A stretch of 46,278 bases of DNA from a virus, in the IMG/VR virus record IMGVR_UViG_3300047564_000767, positions 1 through 46,278 of that record. One strand, 5' to 3'. Both the position numbers and the translations under genes were made by a program. Within the stretch, counting starts at the first letter, position 1. Every line of letters begins with the position of its first letter. The notes beneath the pieces are model-generated. The model did no database searches, was not told where the DNA came from, and saw only the letters and a program-made list of their open reading frames with translations. Of the stretch, positions 23,855 through 31,229 are shown piece after piece.

Positions 23855-24328
23855 TCAGTCCCACAAGTTCTGAAAATATTTACCGAACAACTCAAAGCCT
23901 CGCTGCTTACGTGCGTTGTAAGCATCCAAGCCTTCGTGGTCACACTTAATCTGTGACACCTGCTCAAACAAGTCAGCTTCTTCATTCACTTCACTGTGAT
24001 CAAAGAACTTGTCATCGCCTGTGCCTTCAGCATGCTCTGTCAACGCCCATATCATCTCGTCCAAGACCCAATCCCAACGCTTGTGCAGGTTAGCATCAGT
24101 GTCCCATTCATTCTCAACAGGGGGTGCTGACGTGCTACGCAACTCTTCAGGTACGTCCTCGTCATCCACCATACCTGAGCCATGCTTGGTCAGCTTCAGT
24201 TGTTGAAGCAGCGGTGCAGCAATGAGGGCTATGGTGTGGTCAGCATTCCAGCTATCCCACTTGTCAATGAATACATCCTCTTGTCGAGGGGTGCCATCGT
24301 CTTGATAGGGTCCGAGAAACACTTTCAT
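23855..24328 (-). CDS. Conserved phage protein (KVFxGPY), unknown function
   Basis: A 157-aa protein. It starts MKVFLGPYQDD, then IDKWDSWNADHTIALIAAPL, LLQQLKLTKHGSG and RWDWVLDEMIWAL. This pattern (KVFxGPY ... W..D..L...I.P.L..LK.TKHG ... W...LDEMIWA.E) recurs in many tailed phages, including T4-like ones, with no assigned function. ATGA-coupled to the 84-aa gene upstream. Confidence 0.8.
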   Translation of the reverse strand: MKVFLGPYQDDGTPRQEDVFIDKWDSWNADHTIALIAAPLLQQLKLTKHGSGMVDDEDVPEELRSTSAPPVENEWDTDANLHKRWDWVLDEMIWALTEHAEGTGDDKFFDHSEVNEEADLFEQVSQIKCDHEGLDAYNARKQRGFELFGKYFQNLWD

Positions 24329-24579
24329 TTCGTACCTGCCTTGCTGTATATGTGCATCAGTTTGCTACGGATGATGGCATCCTCACGTTCACGAGCGCTG
24401 CCATAGATGGTGCCATAGTTGACGTTGTCCTTACGCTTACGCTCCACCACCTCTGTTGCCAGCTGTGAGCCTGTCTTAGAAGACTGCTTCGCTTTGAAGA
24501 CTGGGTCGTCAGCGAAGATGGAAGGACGTGGATGTTGTGCCCACAGGAACGGGCTTGTTGGAGGGCAGGTGCAGGTCAT
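24325..24579 (-). CDS. Hypothetical protein
   Basis: An 84-aa protein. The N-terminus is Pro/Cys rich (MTCTCPPTSPFLWAQHP) and the rest is charged and helical (ATEVVERKRKDNVNYGTIYG, then EREDAIIRSKLMHIYS). It overlaps ThyX and the next gene through ATGA. No family recognised. Confidence 0.7.
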   Translation of the reverse strand: MTCTCPPTSPFLWAQHPRPSIFADDPVFKAKQSSKTGSQLATEVVERKRKDNVNYGTIYGSAREREDAIIRSKLMHIYSKAGTK

Positions 24580-25223
24580 GACAACTCCTTTGGAAAGAAC
24601 ACTTCCATTGTCAGCGGTGCTGTAGTACGCAACACATCCAACACCATCTGTGCAATCTCACGATGTTCCTTCTGTGTTGTCAGATGCAGACGACTGTTCA
24701 GGTAATGAATCCAGCTACGATAACTACCCACCATGTACATGCGAGACATGGTCAAGCCTTCAGGCAACAGAGCACGAGCCTGTTCTTTAGCAACACCACG
24801 TTTCAATGCTTCGCTATACAGATACTCAGCTTCATTGATCATGCGTCCCTGTGCTGCAGCCCACCAGATGTCAAGGTCAGTATCATTTGTAGGCAAACTG
24901 TTCTGTCTGTTCTTGCTGTCTTGCATTCGGCATTCACGAACAGCGAACTCACCCAGCACAGACACATCAGCATAACGCTGTGAGAACTCTTGAAAGCTGA
25001 AGCTGCGATGACGCAAGATCTGACGACCAATGTCACGGGTCACATTGATTTCAAGACAGGCATGTGCCATCTCAAAAGGACTGACATGACCTTCACGCAT
25101 CATGTACTTGAACAACCCTTCCTTGCTTGGGTTGTCTTGGTTGTTGGGGTTGCTGACTCGGGCAATGTATGCCAAGTGATTGTCTGTGTCGGGTGTGCCC
25201 CATACGAGTTTGACGCTGTTCAT
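24576..25223 (-). CDS. thyX: Flavin-dependent thymidylate synthase
   Basis: A 215-aa protein starting MNSVKLVWGTPDTD (ATGA overlap with the gene upstream). RHRSFSFQEFSQRY near residue 76 is the ThyX signature RHRxxSxxxxSxR that binds FAD and dUMP. Also visible are HVSPFEMA (substrate-binding region) and LPEGLTMSRMYMVGSYRSW. It converts dUMP to dTMP using FAD and methylene-THF. It supplies dTTP for phage replication together with NrdAB. Confidence 0.94.
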   Translation of the reverse strand: MNSVKLVWGTPDTDNHLAYIARVSNPNNQDNPSKEGLFKYMMREGHVSPFEMAHACLEINVTRDIGRQILRHRSFSFQEFSQRYADVSVLGEFAVRECRMQDSKNRQNSLPTNDTDLDIWWAAAQGRMINEAEYLYSEALKRGVAKEQARALLPEGLTMSRMYMVGSYRSWIHYLNSRLHLTTQKEHREIAQMVLDVLRTTAPLTMEVFFPKELS

Positions 25224-25438
25224 ATTTCTTTGTCCTTCAAAATTTCTAAACGAGTGAAACCAACGCACATGTTGTTACGCTTAGCGTAGTCTTTCAATGC
25301 GTTGTCTAAGATGTCCCACAGTGTGAAGTCAGACATAGTTCGATTCGCATGCGGCTCAACAATCTCAAACGTAAACTGCTGCTTCGTTATTAAAAAGAGT
25401 GGTGGTGGATCAACATGTATATAGTCGGTGTCGGTCAT
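25220..25438 (-). CDS. Hypothetical protein
   Basis: A 72-aa protein (MTDTDYIHVDPPPLFLITKQ...). RBS AAGGAAGAAG. It is the first gene after the integrase and ATGA-coupled to thyX. A predicted strand is followed by a helix (LWDILDNALKDYAKRNN). No family recognised. Confidence 0.68.
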   Translation of the reverse strand: MTDTDYIHVDPPPLFLITKQQFTFEIVEPHANRTMSDFTLWDILDNALKDYAKRNNMCVGFTRLEILKDKEI

Positions 25439-25449
25439 TATCTTCTTCC

Positions 25450-26556
25450 TTAGTTAAACATTGGTTGCATGTCTCTCATGTCCTGAGCCACTGTCGCAGA
25501 CTTGAGTGTGTGTCTGATGTACGGTGTCAGACTTGATGGTGTTGCATGACCTGTCAATGACATGATGTTAGTGGTTGCTACACCAGCCATCACCATCTCA
25601 GTCACTGCAGTGCGGCGTAGGTCCATAAGCTGTAGCTCATCAGGCAGTTGAGCGTCTTGCATTATAGCTCTGCCAGCCTTTGCCAGTCCTTGCAAACTGT
25701 ATGGCTGTAGTATGCCAGCAACAGATCGTGTCGTAGGGAACACATACTTCTGCCATCCCAACTCATCATACTGTTGCTTCAACATTTGCTGCAGGTCTTT
25801 GGGTAGCGGGATAGATACCCTTGCCCTGCGCTTACTCTGTGTCAACGACAACGTACCTGTCTCAACATCATAGCTATCCCATGTCAGCAGACGCATGTCA
25901 CCTAAGCGCTGTGCTGCACAATAGGCTGTATAAATCAACAGTGCTAAGCTGCGTGTCTCAAACTTGCTGAACGCTACAGTCATGAAAGCTTTGATGTGTT
26001 CACGCTCCCATGTCACACGCCTTGGCTTGCTTGTTTGTTTCTTCACAGCAGTGAAGGGGTTGAAGGTGGTGAAGCCGTTGCGGATGGCATAGCTAAACAG
26101 CAACCTGTACACAGCCAGCACATGACTAGCCAAGCTAATGCTGTGTGCAGCATGCAGGTCATAGATGCGCTGCATAGATGGTGTTGTCAGGTCTTGCAGC
26201 CTGCTGGCATACAGTGTAGTGTGTGTTGCTTTGTCACCTGCCCAGCGCTTGAGGTAGTAGACATAGTCTTCCTTGCTCTTGCTTGACAGCTTGCTGTAGT
26301 CGATGGAGTTGATGTAGCTCTTGACCAGATCCAACACTGTGCTCTTGGTGGTGAGGTGTTTCAGGTAGCGATGTTCCTTGCGCCACTCATCAAGCACATC
26401 GTTCTGTTCGTTGCAATAGTTGATGGCATCGACAAGGTTGGTGCCCAATGCTTTGCGCTTGACGACACCAGCTTCAACAGCATCAGATGGTGGTGCATAC
26501 TTGTAAGAGACTACGCCGTTGCGGTCAACGTGTTGCATGTAACGTGCTAGTTTCAT
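25450..26556 (-). CDS. int: Tyrosine-type integrase/recombinase
   Basis: A 368-aa protein starting MKLARYMQHVD (ATGA overlap with the 42-aa gene). The N-terminal half is SAM-like core-binding (LVKSYINSIDYSKLSSKSKE). The catalytic domain has AAQRLGDMRLLTW (first Arg, about residue 218), LTQSKRRARVSIPL (Lys), MDLRRTAVTEM (HxxR with Met in the His position), LTGHATPSS (His) and TPYIRHT (Tyr, about residue 345). It would integrate or excise the phage chromosome or resolve multimers. No attP can be assigned by eye. It is embedded in the early operon rather than at an att-like edge. Confidence 0.9.
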   Translation of the reverse strand: MKLARYMQHVDRNGVVSYKYAPPSDAVEAGVVKRKALGTNLVDAINYCNEQNDVLDEWRKEHRYLKHLTTKSTVLDLVKSYINSIDYSKLSSKSKEDYVYYLKRWAGDKATHTTLYASRLQDLTTPSMQRIYDLHAAHSISLASHVLAVYRLLFSYAIRNGFTTFNPFTAVKKQTSKPRRVTWEREHIKAFMTVAFSKFETRSLALLIYTAYCAAQRLGDMRLLTWDSYDVETGTLSLTQSKRRARVSIPLPKDLQQMLKQQYDELGWQKYVFPTTRSVAGILQPYSLQGLAKAGRAIMQDAQLPDELQLMDLRRTAVTEMVMAGVATTNIMSLTGHATPSSLTPYIRHTLKSATVAQDMRDMQPMFN

Positions 26557-26681
26557 AGCTTTGCTTTCCCGGTAAGAACCCAAACAATCGGGAACATGAA
26601 CAGTCTGACAAGCCGCCCAAGGACTGACGAGCCACCGCTTGTGTCAAAGTCAATCGTGTATTCTTTTTTGTCGGTCTTCAT
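26553..26681 (-). CDS. Small membrane-anchored peptide
   Basis: A 42-aa protein (MKTDKKEYTIDFDTSGG...) with a C-terminal hydrophobic segment (LFMFPIVWVLTG). Both ends overlap neighbours as ATGA. Its start carries the AACACATGA junction shared by the next four genes upstream. Function unknown. Confidence 0.62.
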   Translation of the reverse strand: MKTDKKEYTIDFDTSGGSSVLGRLVRLFMFPIVWVLTGKAKL

Positions 26682-27184
26682 GTGTTGTCCTTAATGCAAT
26701 CATCAACTGCCTTGTCAACTTCTTCTGGCGAGTACAGGCCGTGGTCGTAGCCACCTAAGTCCCATGTTCGCAGCACCTTATATCTGGCGGCTTGGTGCTC
26801 AAGCTCTTTGATCCGTGCGCTCAGCAGCTCACGCTCGTCAGCCCTCTCCTGCTCCAGCCTTGCCCTAAAAGCGTTGGCAATGAAGTCAAAGAATAGCTTG
26901 GCGCTCTCGTCTGCATCACCAGTAAACGTCATCTCTGGCCCATTGAAATTCAGCTCACCAACTTGTTTGCCATCACGGTGGAAGGTGATGTTGTAGTTGG
27001 GCTTCATTTCAAGTAGGGTGATTGGTAATTCCGATGGCTGCTTGAATGTGTAGGTACATGGCTCATAGTCCAGCCCCAACTCACGGGCGTTATCTGCCTT
27101 CTTGTCGAGGGCTTGCTGCTTCGGGATGCAGCCGTGCTTCATGCAGTGCGCCACGGTTTCGCACTCGTCACATAGTTTGCTCAT
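26678..27184 (-). CDS. Hypothetical protein with Cys-rich N-terminus and coiled coil
   Basis: A 168-aa protein. It begins MSKLCDECETVAHCMKHGC (five Cys/His residues, possible zinc site). A beta segment follows (NITFHRDGKQVGELNFNGPE), then a coiled coil (ARLEQERADERELLSARIKE). It ends KDNT at an AACACATGA junction. Unknown function; part of a shuffled small-gene cassette region. Confidence 0.72.
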   Translation of the reverse strand: MSKLCDECETVAHCMKHGCIPKQQALDKKADNARELGLDYEPCTYTFKQPSELPITLLEMKPNYNITFHRDGKQVGELNFNGPEMTFTGDADESAKLFFDFIANAFRARLEQERADERELLSARIKELEHQAARYKVLRTWDLGGYDHGLYSPEEVDKAVDDCIKDNT

Positions 27185-27573
27185 GTGTTCTTCTCCTTGA
27201 GTTTGGCTTCAATGGCCCTCAAAAACTCATGCGCTGTTTGTGCAGATTTCATGTATTCATTTTCAAGTACATCCATATCCAAGTCACTCAGCCCAACCCA
27301 TGTGCGCTGTGCTGGTGGGGATGTGTCATACACGGGGAGGCTGCCAAACAAAGTCGCCACAGGCTCCTGCTGTGCTGGCTGCTCTGCCAGTGCTTCTCGC
27401 AGGGCGGTGATAGCTTTTTCATGCGCCACTTCAAAAGCCACAAGACCTTGAATCCGCGCAAGCCTTGATGGGTACTTCCCATACAGTTCTTCAGCGTTAC
27501 GCGCCTCATGGGACACCAGATCACCGCTGTTTTCCAACGCCTCCAGCGCCAGCTTCATTGCTTCTTTGCTCAT
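27181..27573 (-). CDS. Burkholderiales-phage-type accessory protein
   Basis: A 130-aa protein. It has MSKEAMKLALEALENSGD, ITALREALAEQPAQQEPVA and VYDTSPPAQRTWVGLSDLD, a pattern I recognise from many prophage accessory proteins of Burkholderiales and pseudomonads. No known function. Its Glu/Ala-rich helical start and Pro/Gln linker suggest a modular protein. Supports a betaproteobacterial host. Ends EKNT at the AACACATGA junction, with AAGGAG embedded in its last codons serving the next gene. Confidence 0.75.
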   Translation of the reverse strand: MSKEAMKLALEALENSGDLVSHEARNAEELYGKYPSRLARIQGLVAFEVAHEKAITALREALAEQPAQQEPVATLFGSLPVYDTSPPAQRTWVGLSDLDMDVLENEYMKSAQTAHEFLRAIEAKLKEKNT

Positions 27574-27770
27574 GTGTTCTCCTGCGTTTCTTCGTTTACG
27601 GGCCAGAGGTAATTGGCGTTGCGCAAAATGTCGTCAGCCAATTTACGGGCCAAGTTCTCGTTGAGAACAAAGTGCCCCATGCTGCCAATGTGGACGACCA
27701 CCCCTTGGCCCAACCCCTCCTCGTAACTTGAGACACCAACGGCGATGTAGTCGCTGCTGAACTTTTTCAT
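27570..27770 (-). CDS. Small hypothetical protein
   Basis: A 66-aa protein starting MKKFSSDYIAVGVSSYEEGL. ATG 27770 carries the shared junction; the longer frame to 27818 overlaps the upstream gene. It has a strand-rich first half (VVVHIGSMGHFVLNE) and a helix (LARKLADDILRNANYLW), and ends QENT. No family recognised. Confidence 0.7.
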   Translation of the reverse strand: MKKFSSDYIAVGVSSYEEGLGQGVVVHIGSMGHFVLNENLARKLADDILRNANYLWPVNEETQENT

Positions 27771-27964
27771 GTGTTGCTCCTTGCTCGGATGGCTTCGGAA
27801 ATTTGTTCGTCCGTCCACTTGTCGCGCCAGTGTGCGTCAATCATCGCTGCACACGCCTCACGCTCGTCAGCACGGACAAGCTCGGCAAAGCGTTCAAGTC
27901 CTCGCGCATATACCGGCCCACCTACCAACCCAGCCTCCCGCGCCATTTCAATTACGGTCTTCAT
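27767..27964 (-). CDS. Small accessory protein, paralogue of the next gene upstream
   Basis: A 65-aa protein. The ends match the adjacent 115-aa protein: IEMAREA near the start, AELVRADEREAC in the middle and AIRARSNT at the C-terminus. The shared modules suggest duplication followed by loss or gain of the central part. The sequence type is frequent in betaproteobacterial phages. Helical, unknown function. Confidence 0.7.
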   Translation of the reverse strand: MKTVIEMAREAGLVGGPVYARGLERFAELVRADEREACAAMIDAHWRDKWTDEQISEAIRARSNT

Positions 27965-28308
27965 GTGTTCCCCCTTGCTCGGATGGCGGCGGCGCAGTCA
28001 GCAGTTACAAATTCCACGCCAAATCGAATTGCTCTTTCAACAGCTTGCTGGTCATACCGCCTGCGGTTGTGTTCAACACCATTGTTCGCAAAGAACGTGT
28101 CGTAACCGTCATCACACACCTTTGCACACGCCTCACGCTCGTCAGCAATAGCGGCTTTCACAAAATCGCTTGAATTCTGAAAGTAGATTCGCTCACGCTC
28201 GTCAGCACGGACAAGCTCGGCTAGTCTGTGTATCTCAGGCATGTACTCCTGAAACAATCCCCAGTCGTCACCCGCAGCTTCACGGGCCATCTCAATAGTT
28301 GTTCTCAT
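27961..28308 (-). CDS. Accessory protein with repeated ADERE modules
   Basis: A 115-aa protein with two copies of the ADEREx module (LVRADERERIYF and AIADEREACAKVCDDGYDTF) and the C-terminus AAIRARGNT. Paralogous to the 65-aa gene downstream. Internal duplication is visible. No catalytic motif. It is the upstream limit of the AACACATGA cassette run, as its own start (28308) lacks that junction. Confidence 0.72.
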   Translation of the reverse strand: MRTTIEMAREAAGDDWGLFQEYMPEIHRLAELVRADERERIYFQNSSDFVKAAIADEREACAKVCDDGYDTFFANNGVEHNRRRYDQQAVERAIRFGVEFVTADCAAAIRARGNT

Positions 28309-28481
28309 TTCTGTTCCTCATTCTGTACAGATTGCATACGTTGTTTACAATGAGCAACACAGACACCACAGATGTGCTTGCCTGTACCGCTTGAGAAGAA
28401 GTGCTTAGCGTCTGTCTCGGGTGTGCCACAGAAGCTACACTTCGGGATGGTTTCTTTGAACGGTATTACATTATTGGTCAT
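28305..28481 (-). CDS. Stand-alone ClpX-type C4 zinc-finger protein
   Basis: A 58-aa protein starting MTNNVIPFKE (a GTG at 28490 is possible). KCSFCGTPETDAKHFFSSG, then HICGVCVAHC, match the ClpX N-terminal zinc-binding domain (CxFCG ... ICxxCV). The AAA+ ATPase part is absent. ClpX zinc domains bind substrates and adaptors, so the protein could mimic or divert the host ClpX recognition domain. The functional part is inference; the resemblance is good. Confidence 0.75.
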   Translation of the reverse strand: MTNNVIPFKETIPKCSFCGTPETDAKHFFSSGTGKHICGVCVAHCKQRMQSVQNEEQK

Positions 28482-28680
28482 TGGTTTCACTCTTTCGTTT
28501 CTTAGGCAGAGGTGCCCACCCTACCCAGAATGTTTCCTTACCATGATACTCACCGTACACAGCAACACCATGCACACTGAGTAGCTGCACCTTCGCAGAC
28601 CTTGGGCATGTCTCCATTGGTTGCCAATAGTATTCGGTGTCGACGATGGCTGTGCCGTCCTTGGTTAGTCTAACTGTCAT
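28471..28680 (-). CDS. DUF551-like small protein
   Basis: A 69-aa protein. YYWQPMETCPRSAKVQLLSV, then ETFWVGWAPLPKKRK, match the DUF551 pattern WxPMxTxPxxxxVLL...WAPLP. Widespread in phages; function unknown. Overlaps the zinc-finger gene by 11 nt. Confidence 0.75.
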   Translation of the reverse strand: MTVRLTKDGTAIVDTEYYWQPMETCPRSAKVQLLSVHGVAVYGEYHGKETFWVGWAPLPKKRKSETNDQ

Positions 28681-28748
28681 ATGAAAATGATGAGTAACAG
28701 AGTGATGATGTACAAGGACATGGTGATCTTCTCTTCAAGGGTTAGCAT
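28677..28748 (-). CDS. Possible 23-aa membrane peptide
   Basis: MLTLEEKITMSLYIITLLLI and three more residues, then TGA overlapping the next ATG (ATGA). Nearly all of it is one hydrophobic helix. No convincing RBS is seen, so this is tentative. Confidence 0.35.
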   Translation of the reverse strand: MLTLEEKITMSLYIITLLLIIFI

Positions 28749-28795
28749 AGGCTGTGTTGGTTGTTGCACGTCTCTCCGTGCTGTCACCGATTGTC

Positions 28796-28848
28796 TAACT
28801 GAAAAACCCCATAGCGGTTAAGGCCATCAGCGTTTACGCTGTCACGAA
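28796..28848 (-). terminator. Possible terminator after the DUF932 gene
   Basis: On the minus strand a CAGCG-TAAA-CGCTG hairpin overlaps the stop codon. A second weak AACC/GGTT stem follows, running into GGGGTTTTTC. The first stem is good and the second is short, so termination may be partial. Confidence 0.4.
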
Positions 28849-29673
28849 TTCATCAGCAATGTTCCACAGTTGGCTGTTGATACGCACAGCTTCCTTGATG
28901 GAATTAACAGGTCGAGCCTTACGCATTACACCTTCGGGATGTGTCTCAGTGATGGAGCGAATCATTGCATTGCCACGGATGACACCTTCTTGGATACGGT
29001 TGAACACAGTCCAAGCATCGTAGCCTTCGTCACCGTTACGGCGTACATTCATCACGTCCTTGACCGTCTGTGCCACAGCATAAGCACCACGCTCTTGCCC
29101 TGTGTAGTCTGCCCAACGGGTAGCAACACCAGCAATAGCCATGTCATGTACATCACCAGTGGACAACGACACACCACGCATCCTGTCAATGCGGCCCATC
29201 AACTCAGGCAATGTAGCCACTGTGTTGCGCAGCATCTCTTCAAATCCGTTCAATGCTTTGCTGTGATAGATGCGAGACTGGAAGCCATCACCAGCAACGA
29301 TGCCATTGCTGCAGATGAAACGGAATGCACCAGCAAACAGCTTCACTGAGCCTGTACCATCGTGAGAGTTGTACATGATGATTTCAGGACGGATGTCACC
29401 AGCTTCTACGATGTCAGTGGTGCGGCTGAATGCCAGCATGTGAGCAGCGTGTTCAGAGTTGGCAGTGCGGCTACGTTTCTGTGCAGCCTGTGTTGGGAGG
29501 TAGCCATAGTCTGCCATGATGGGCAGCACATCGCTTGTGTTGAGGGATACGTAACGGTCTGTCAAACGGTCAGACTTGGTAGTGCTGAACGCAGCAGGGG
29601 CACGGTGTTGGATCTGCTCAAGTGTCAGAGCGGAGTTGTCAATGTTGCGGGAGAAGATGACGTGATTTGCCAT
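28834..29673 (-). CDS. DUF932 (phage/plasmid-like) protein
   Basis: A 279-aa protein. AFSTTKSDRLTDRYVSLNTS, IIMYNSHDGTGSVKLFAGAF and RFICSNGIVAGDG follow the DUF932 family found in phages and plasmids. The biochemical function is not established. A sigma70-type promoter with a perfect TTGACA lies at 29738-29767, so this gene probably starts a strong transcription unit. RBS AGGAAACAATC. Confidence 0.85.
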   Translation of the reverse strand: MANHVIFSRNIDNSALTLEQIQHRAPAAFSTTKSDRLTDRYVSLNTSDVLPIMADYGYLPTQAAQKRSRTANSEHAAHMLAFSRTTDIVEAGDIRPEIIMYNSHDGTGSVKLFAGAFRFICSNGIVAGDGFQSRIYHSKALNGFEEMLRNTVATLPELMGRIDRMRGVSLSTGDVHDMAIAGVATRWADYTGQERGAYAVAQTVKDVMNVRRNGDEGYDAWTVFNRIQEGVIRGNAMIRSITETHPEGVMRKARPVNSIKEAVRINSQLWNIADEFVTA

Positions 29674-29737
29674 GATTGTTTCCTAAGTAGGTTTGCCTTG
29701 CGGCTGGGGTTTGGCATTGCTGCCGAGTTGGGCCTTC

Positions 29738-29767
29738 AGTGTAAAGGCTTTCCAGATGGCTTGTCAA
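29738..29767 (-). promoter_or_regulatory. Sigma70-type promoter for the DUF932 gene
   Basis: Minus-strand -35 is TTGACA (29762-29767), the spacer is 18 nt, and -10 is TACACT (29738-29743). It sits in a 120-nt gene-free gap upstream of the DUF932 start at 29673. The perfect -35 in the only non-coding gap of this stretch is persuasive. Confidence 0.7.
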
Positions 29768-29793
29768 ATAAACCATCCAGAAAACCCTACAAA

Positions 29794-30033
29794 TTAGTCG
29801 GGCTTTGCTTTCTTCACAAGCGGTGCAACCTCGGCCCATGCTTGCAGGTGTATCACTTCGTTGTTCATGTTCAGGCAATAACTGTACATACCATCGATGT
29901 GATCAAAGAACACCACCTCGTCAACACCTGTACCGTCCATCCACGGTAGCTTGATAAAGCTGCGAGGCTTCACCTTGTACAACTCACGGACGGGCAGTAC
30001 ATCGAAGTCTGCTATATCAATTTCACTCAACAT
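29794..30033 (-). CDS. Hypothetical protein
   Basis: A 79-aa beta-rich protein (VRELYKVKPRSFIKLPWMDG, then EVVFFDHIDGMYSYCLNMNN). RBS AGGAAAACAAAC. No family recognised. A gap holding the DUF932 promoter follows it. Confidence 0.7.
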   Translation of the reverse strand: MLSEIDIADFDVLPVRELYKVKPRSFIKLPWMDGTGVDEVVFFDHIDGMYSYCLNMNNEVIHLQAWAEVAPLVKKAKPD

Positions 30034-30212
30034 GTTTGTTTTCCTAACGTTTTTTCACGGTCTATATCGTTTTGTAGCGCCACACCACCATCGATGTAAC
30101 CCTGTCTGTATTGCTGTGCTTCCCAGCTTGTGTCGGTCATAAACATCCTTGACGCTGGTTGGTTACGAAACCCATGAAGCCTACCTATTGTGTACGGTAC
30201 AGAATTATTCAT
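30027..30212 (-). CDS. Small conserved phage protein
   Basis: A 61-aa protein. It has YTIGRLHGFRNQPASRMFMT and QYRQGYIDGG, a pattern seen in many phage early regions without known function. The start ATG 30212 overlaps the upstream gene's last codons; the 3' end overlaps the next start by 7 nt. Confidence 0.65.
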   Translation of the reverse strand: MNNSVPYTIGRLHGFRNQPASRMFMTDTSWEAQQYRQGYIDGGVALQNDIDREKTLGKQTC

Positions 30213-30432
30213 CACGCACCTTCACCAATGCATCAGCAAGTTTGTATGCATAGCGGCTAAGCTCTAGCGGATCTGACACAGACACACCGCTGGCAAGCAC
30301 ACCCTTAATTATCTCCAGCGAGAACGTATCACGCAGGGTTGGTTCAGCCTTCTCAGCAAATGAGGGACGGCCTCGGCTACGTGTTTCCTTAGCAGGGGTC
30401 ATTGACGTTTCATGCAAAGTTGTGTCGTTCAT
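30205..30432 (-). CDS. Small protein with AT-hook-like motif
   Basis: A 75-aa protein. RSRGRPSF contains the GRP core of AT-hooks, suggesting minor-groove DNA contact. The C-terminal half is helical (RDTFSLEIIKGVLASG, then SRYAYKLADALVKV). It starts 1 nt after the hydrolase stop, with AGGAAAAAC as RBS. The DNA-binding suggestion is tentative. Confidence 0.68.
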   Translation of the reverse strand: MNDTTLHETSMTPAKETRSRGRPSFAEKAEPTLRDTFSLEIIKGVLASGVSVSDPLELSRYAYKLADALVKVRDE

Positions 30433-30433
30433 G

Positions 30434-30898
30434 TTAGTTTTTCCTATAGAAAATGTGGTTGTTAATTGTCAGCAATGTCTTCAGTTGCTTGCGCCATGCT
30501 GGTTTCACTGCCTTCGTATGGTAGTGGGTTGCACCACCTGTGATGTCAAGCATAGTGCCTGACATAGCCTGTGCCACAACAGCATACACCATAGCTGTGT
30601 CACCCTTGATGGGTTTGTTACGCCCCTTCGCTGTGTTGGCCCAGCTAAATTGCTTACGAGCATACACCACATCACAGACACTGGTGTTGGCCTGTGCTGC
30701 CCTGTTCAGTGTCACAGCAGCAACAGCTTGCATGCCAGCCACACCCTCACCACGTGCTTCGTGATAGATGTTCTTCATCATGCAGCACCACTCTGAAGCC
30801 ACTGCAGGGGATGGCACTGGTTGATGCTCACAAGAGGCTGTGCTGAGCAGCAGAGCAGCTAGGAAGACGGTGATGGGGATGTGTCTGGTGAGGTTCAT
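30434..30898 (-). CDS. SleB-type cell wall hydrolase (probable endolysin)
   Basis: A 154-aa protein. The N-terminal signal sequence ITVFLAALLLSTASC ends in a lipobox-like TASC, so it is probably exported, perhaps as a lipoprotein. The catalytic domain has MKNIYHEARGEGVAGMQAVA, VTLNRA, KQFSWA and THYHTKAVKPAWRK, matching the SleB/hydrolase_2 family (peptidoglycan amidase or transglycosylase). It lies in the early operon and no holin is recognisable next to it. Export by its own signal could make a classical holin dispensable. A role in infection or superinfection is also possible. Confidence 0.85.
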   Translation of the reverse strand: MNLTRHIPITVFLAALLLSTASCEHQPVPSPAVASEWCCMMKNIYHEARGEGVAGMQAVAAVTLNRAAQANTSVCDVVYARKQFSWANTAKGRNKPIKGDTAMVYAVVAQAMSGTMLDITGGATHYHTKAVKPAWRKQLKTLLTINNHIFYRKN

Positions 30899-30899
30899 A

Positions 30900-31229
30900 T
30901 CACATTGTCACCTTTGCAATGTACAAAGCAATACGAATAGATACAGGCAACACCTTGCGGTAGTAGTCTGTCTCGTGGTTGTCTTTCTCTTGCACACCAA
31001 GTGAGGTTAGCAACACATTGGCATGGTCAAGTTCTCTCTTGTACTCTTCACGGGCATCTGATGCATACTTCAGAGAGTCTTCAGTGTTCTTCAGTTTCTT
31101 TTCAAGCTCAGCGATGCGGCTAACCTGTGCCTTGTTGTTGGTGTATAGGTTACACACTTGCACTTCGTCAAGCGACAGAGTGATTGTCTCAGGGTCATCG
31201 CCCTGAATGGTGATGTTGATGGTGTTCAT
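30900..31229 (-). CDS. Coiled-coil protein, unknown
   Basis: A 109-aa protein. The N-terminal strand region is NITIQGDDPETITLSLDEVQ. A coiled coil follows (RIAELEKKLKNTEDSLKYAS) and an amphipathic C-terminus (VSIRIALYIAKVTM). It ends 1 nt before the hydrolase start. A lysis role is conceivable from position only. Confidence 0.7.
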   Translation of the reverse strand: MNTINITIQGDDPETITLSLDEVQVCNLYTNNKAQVSRIAELEKKLKNTEDSLKYASDAREEYKRELDHANVLLTSLGVQEKDNHETDYYRKVLPVSIRIALYIAKVTM

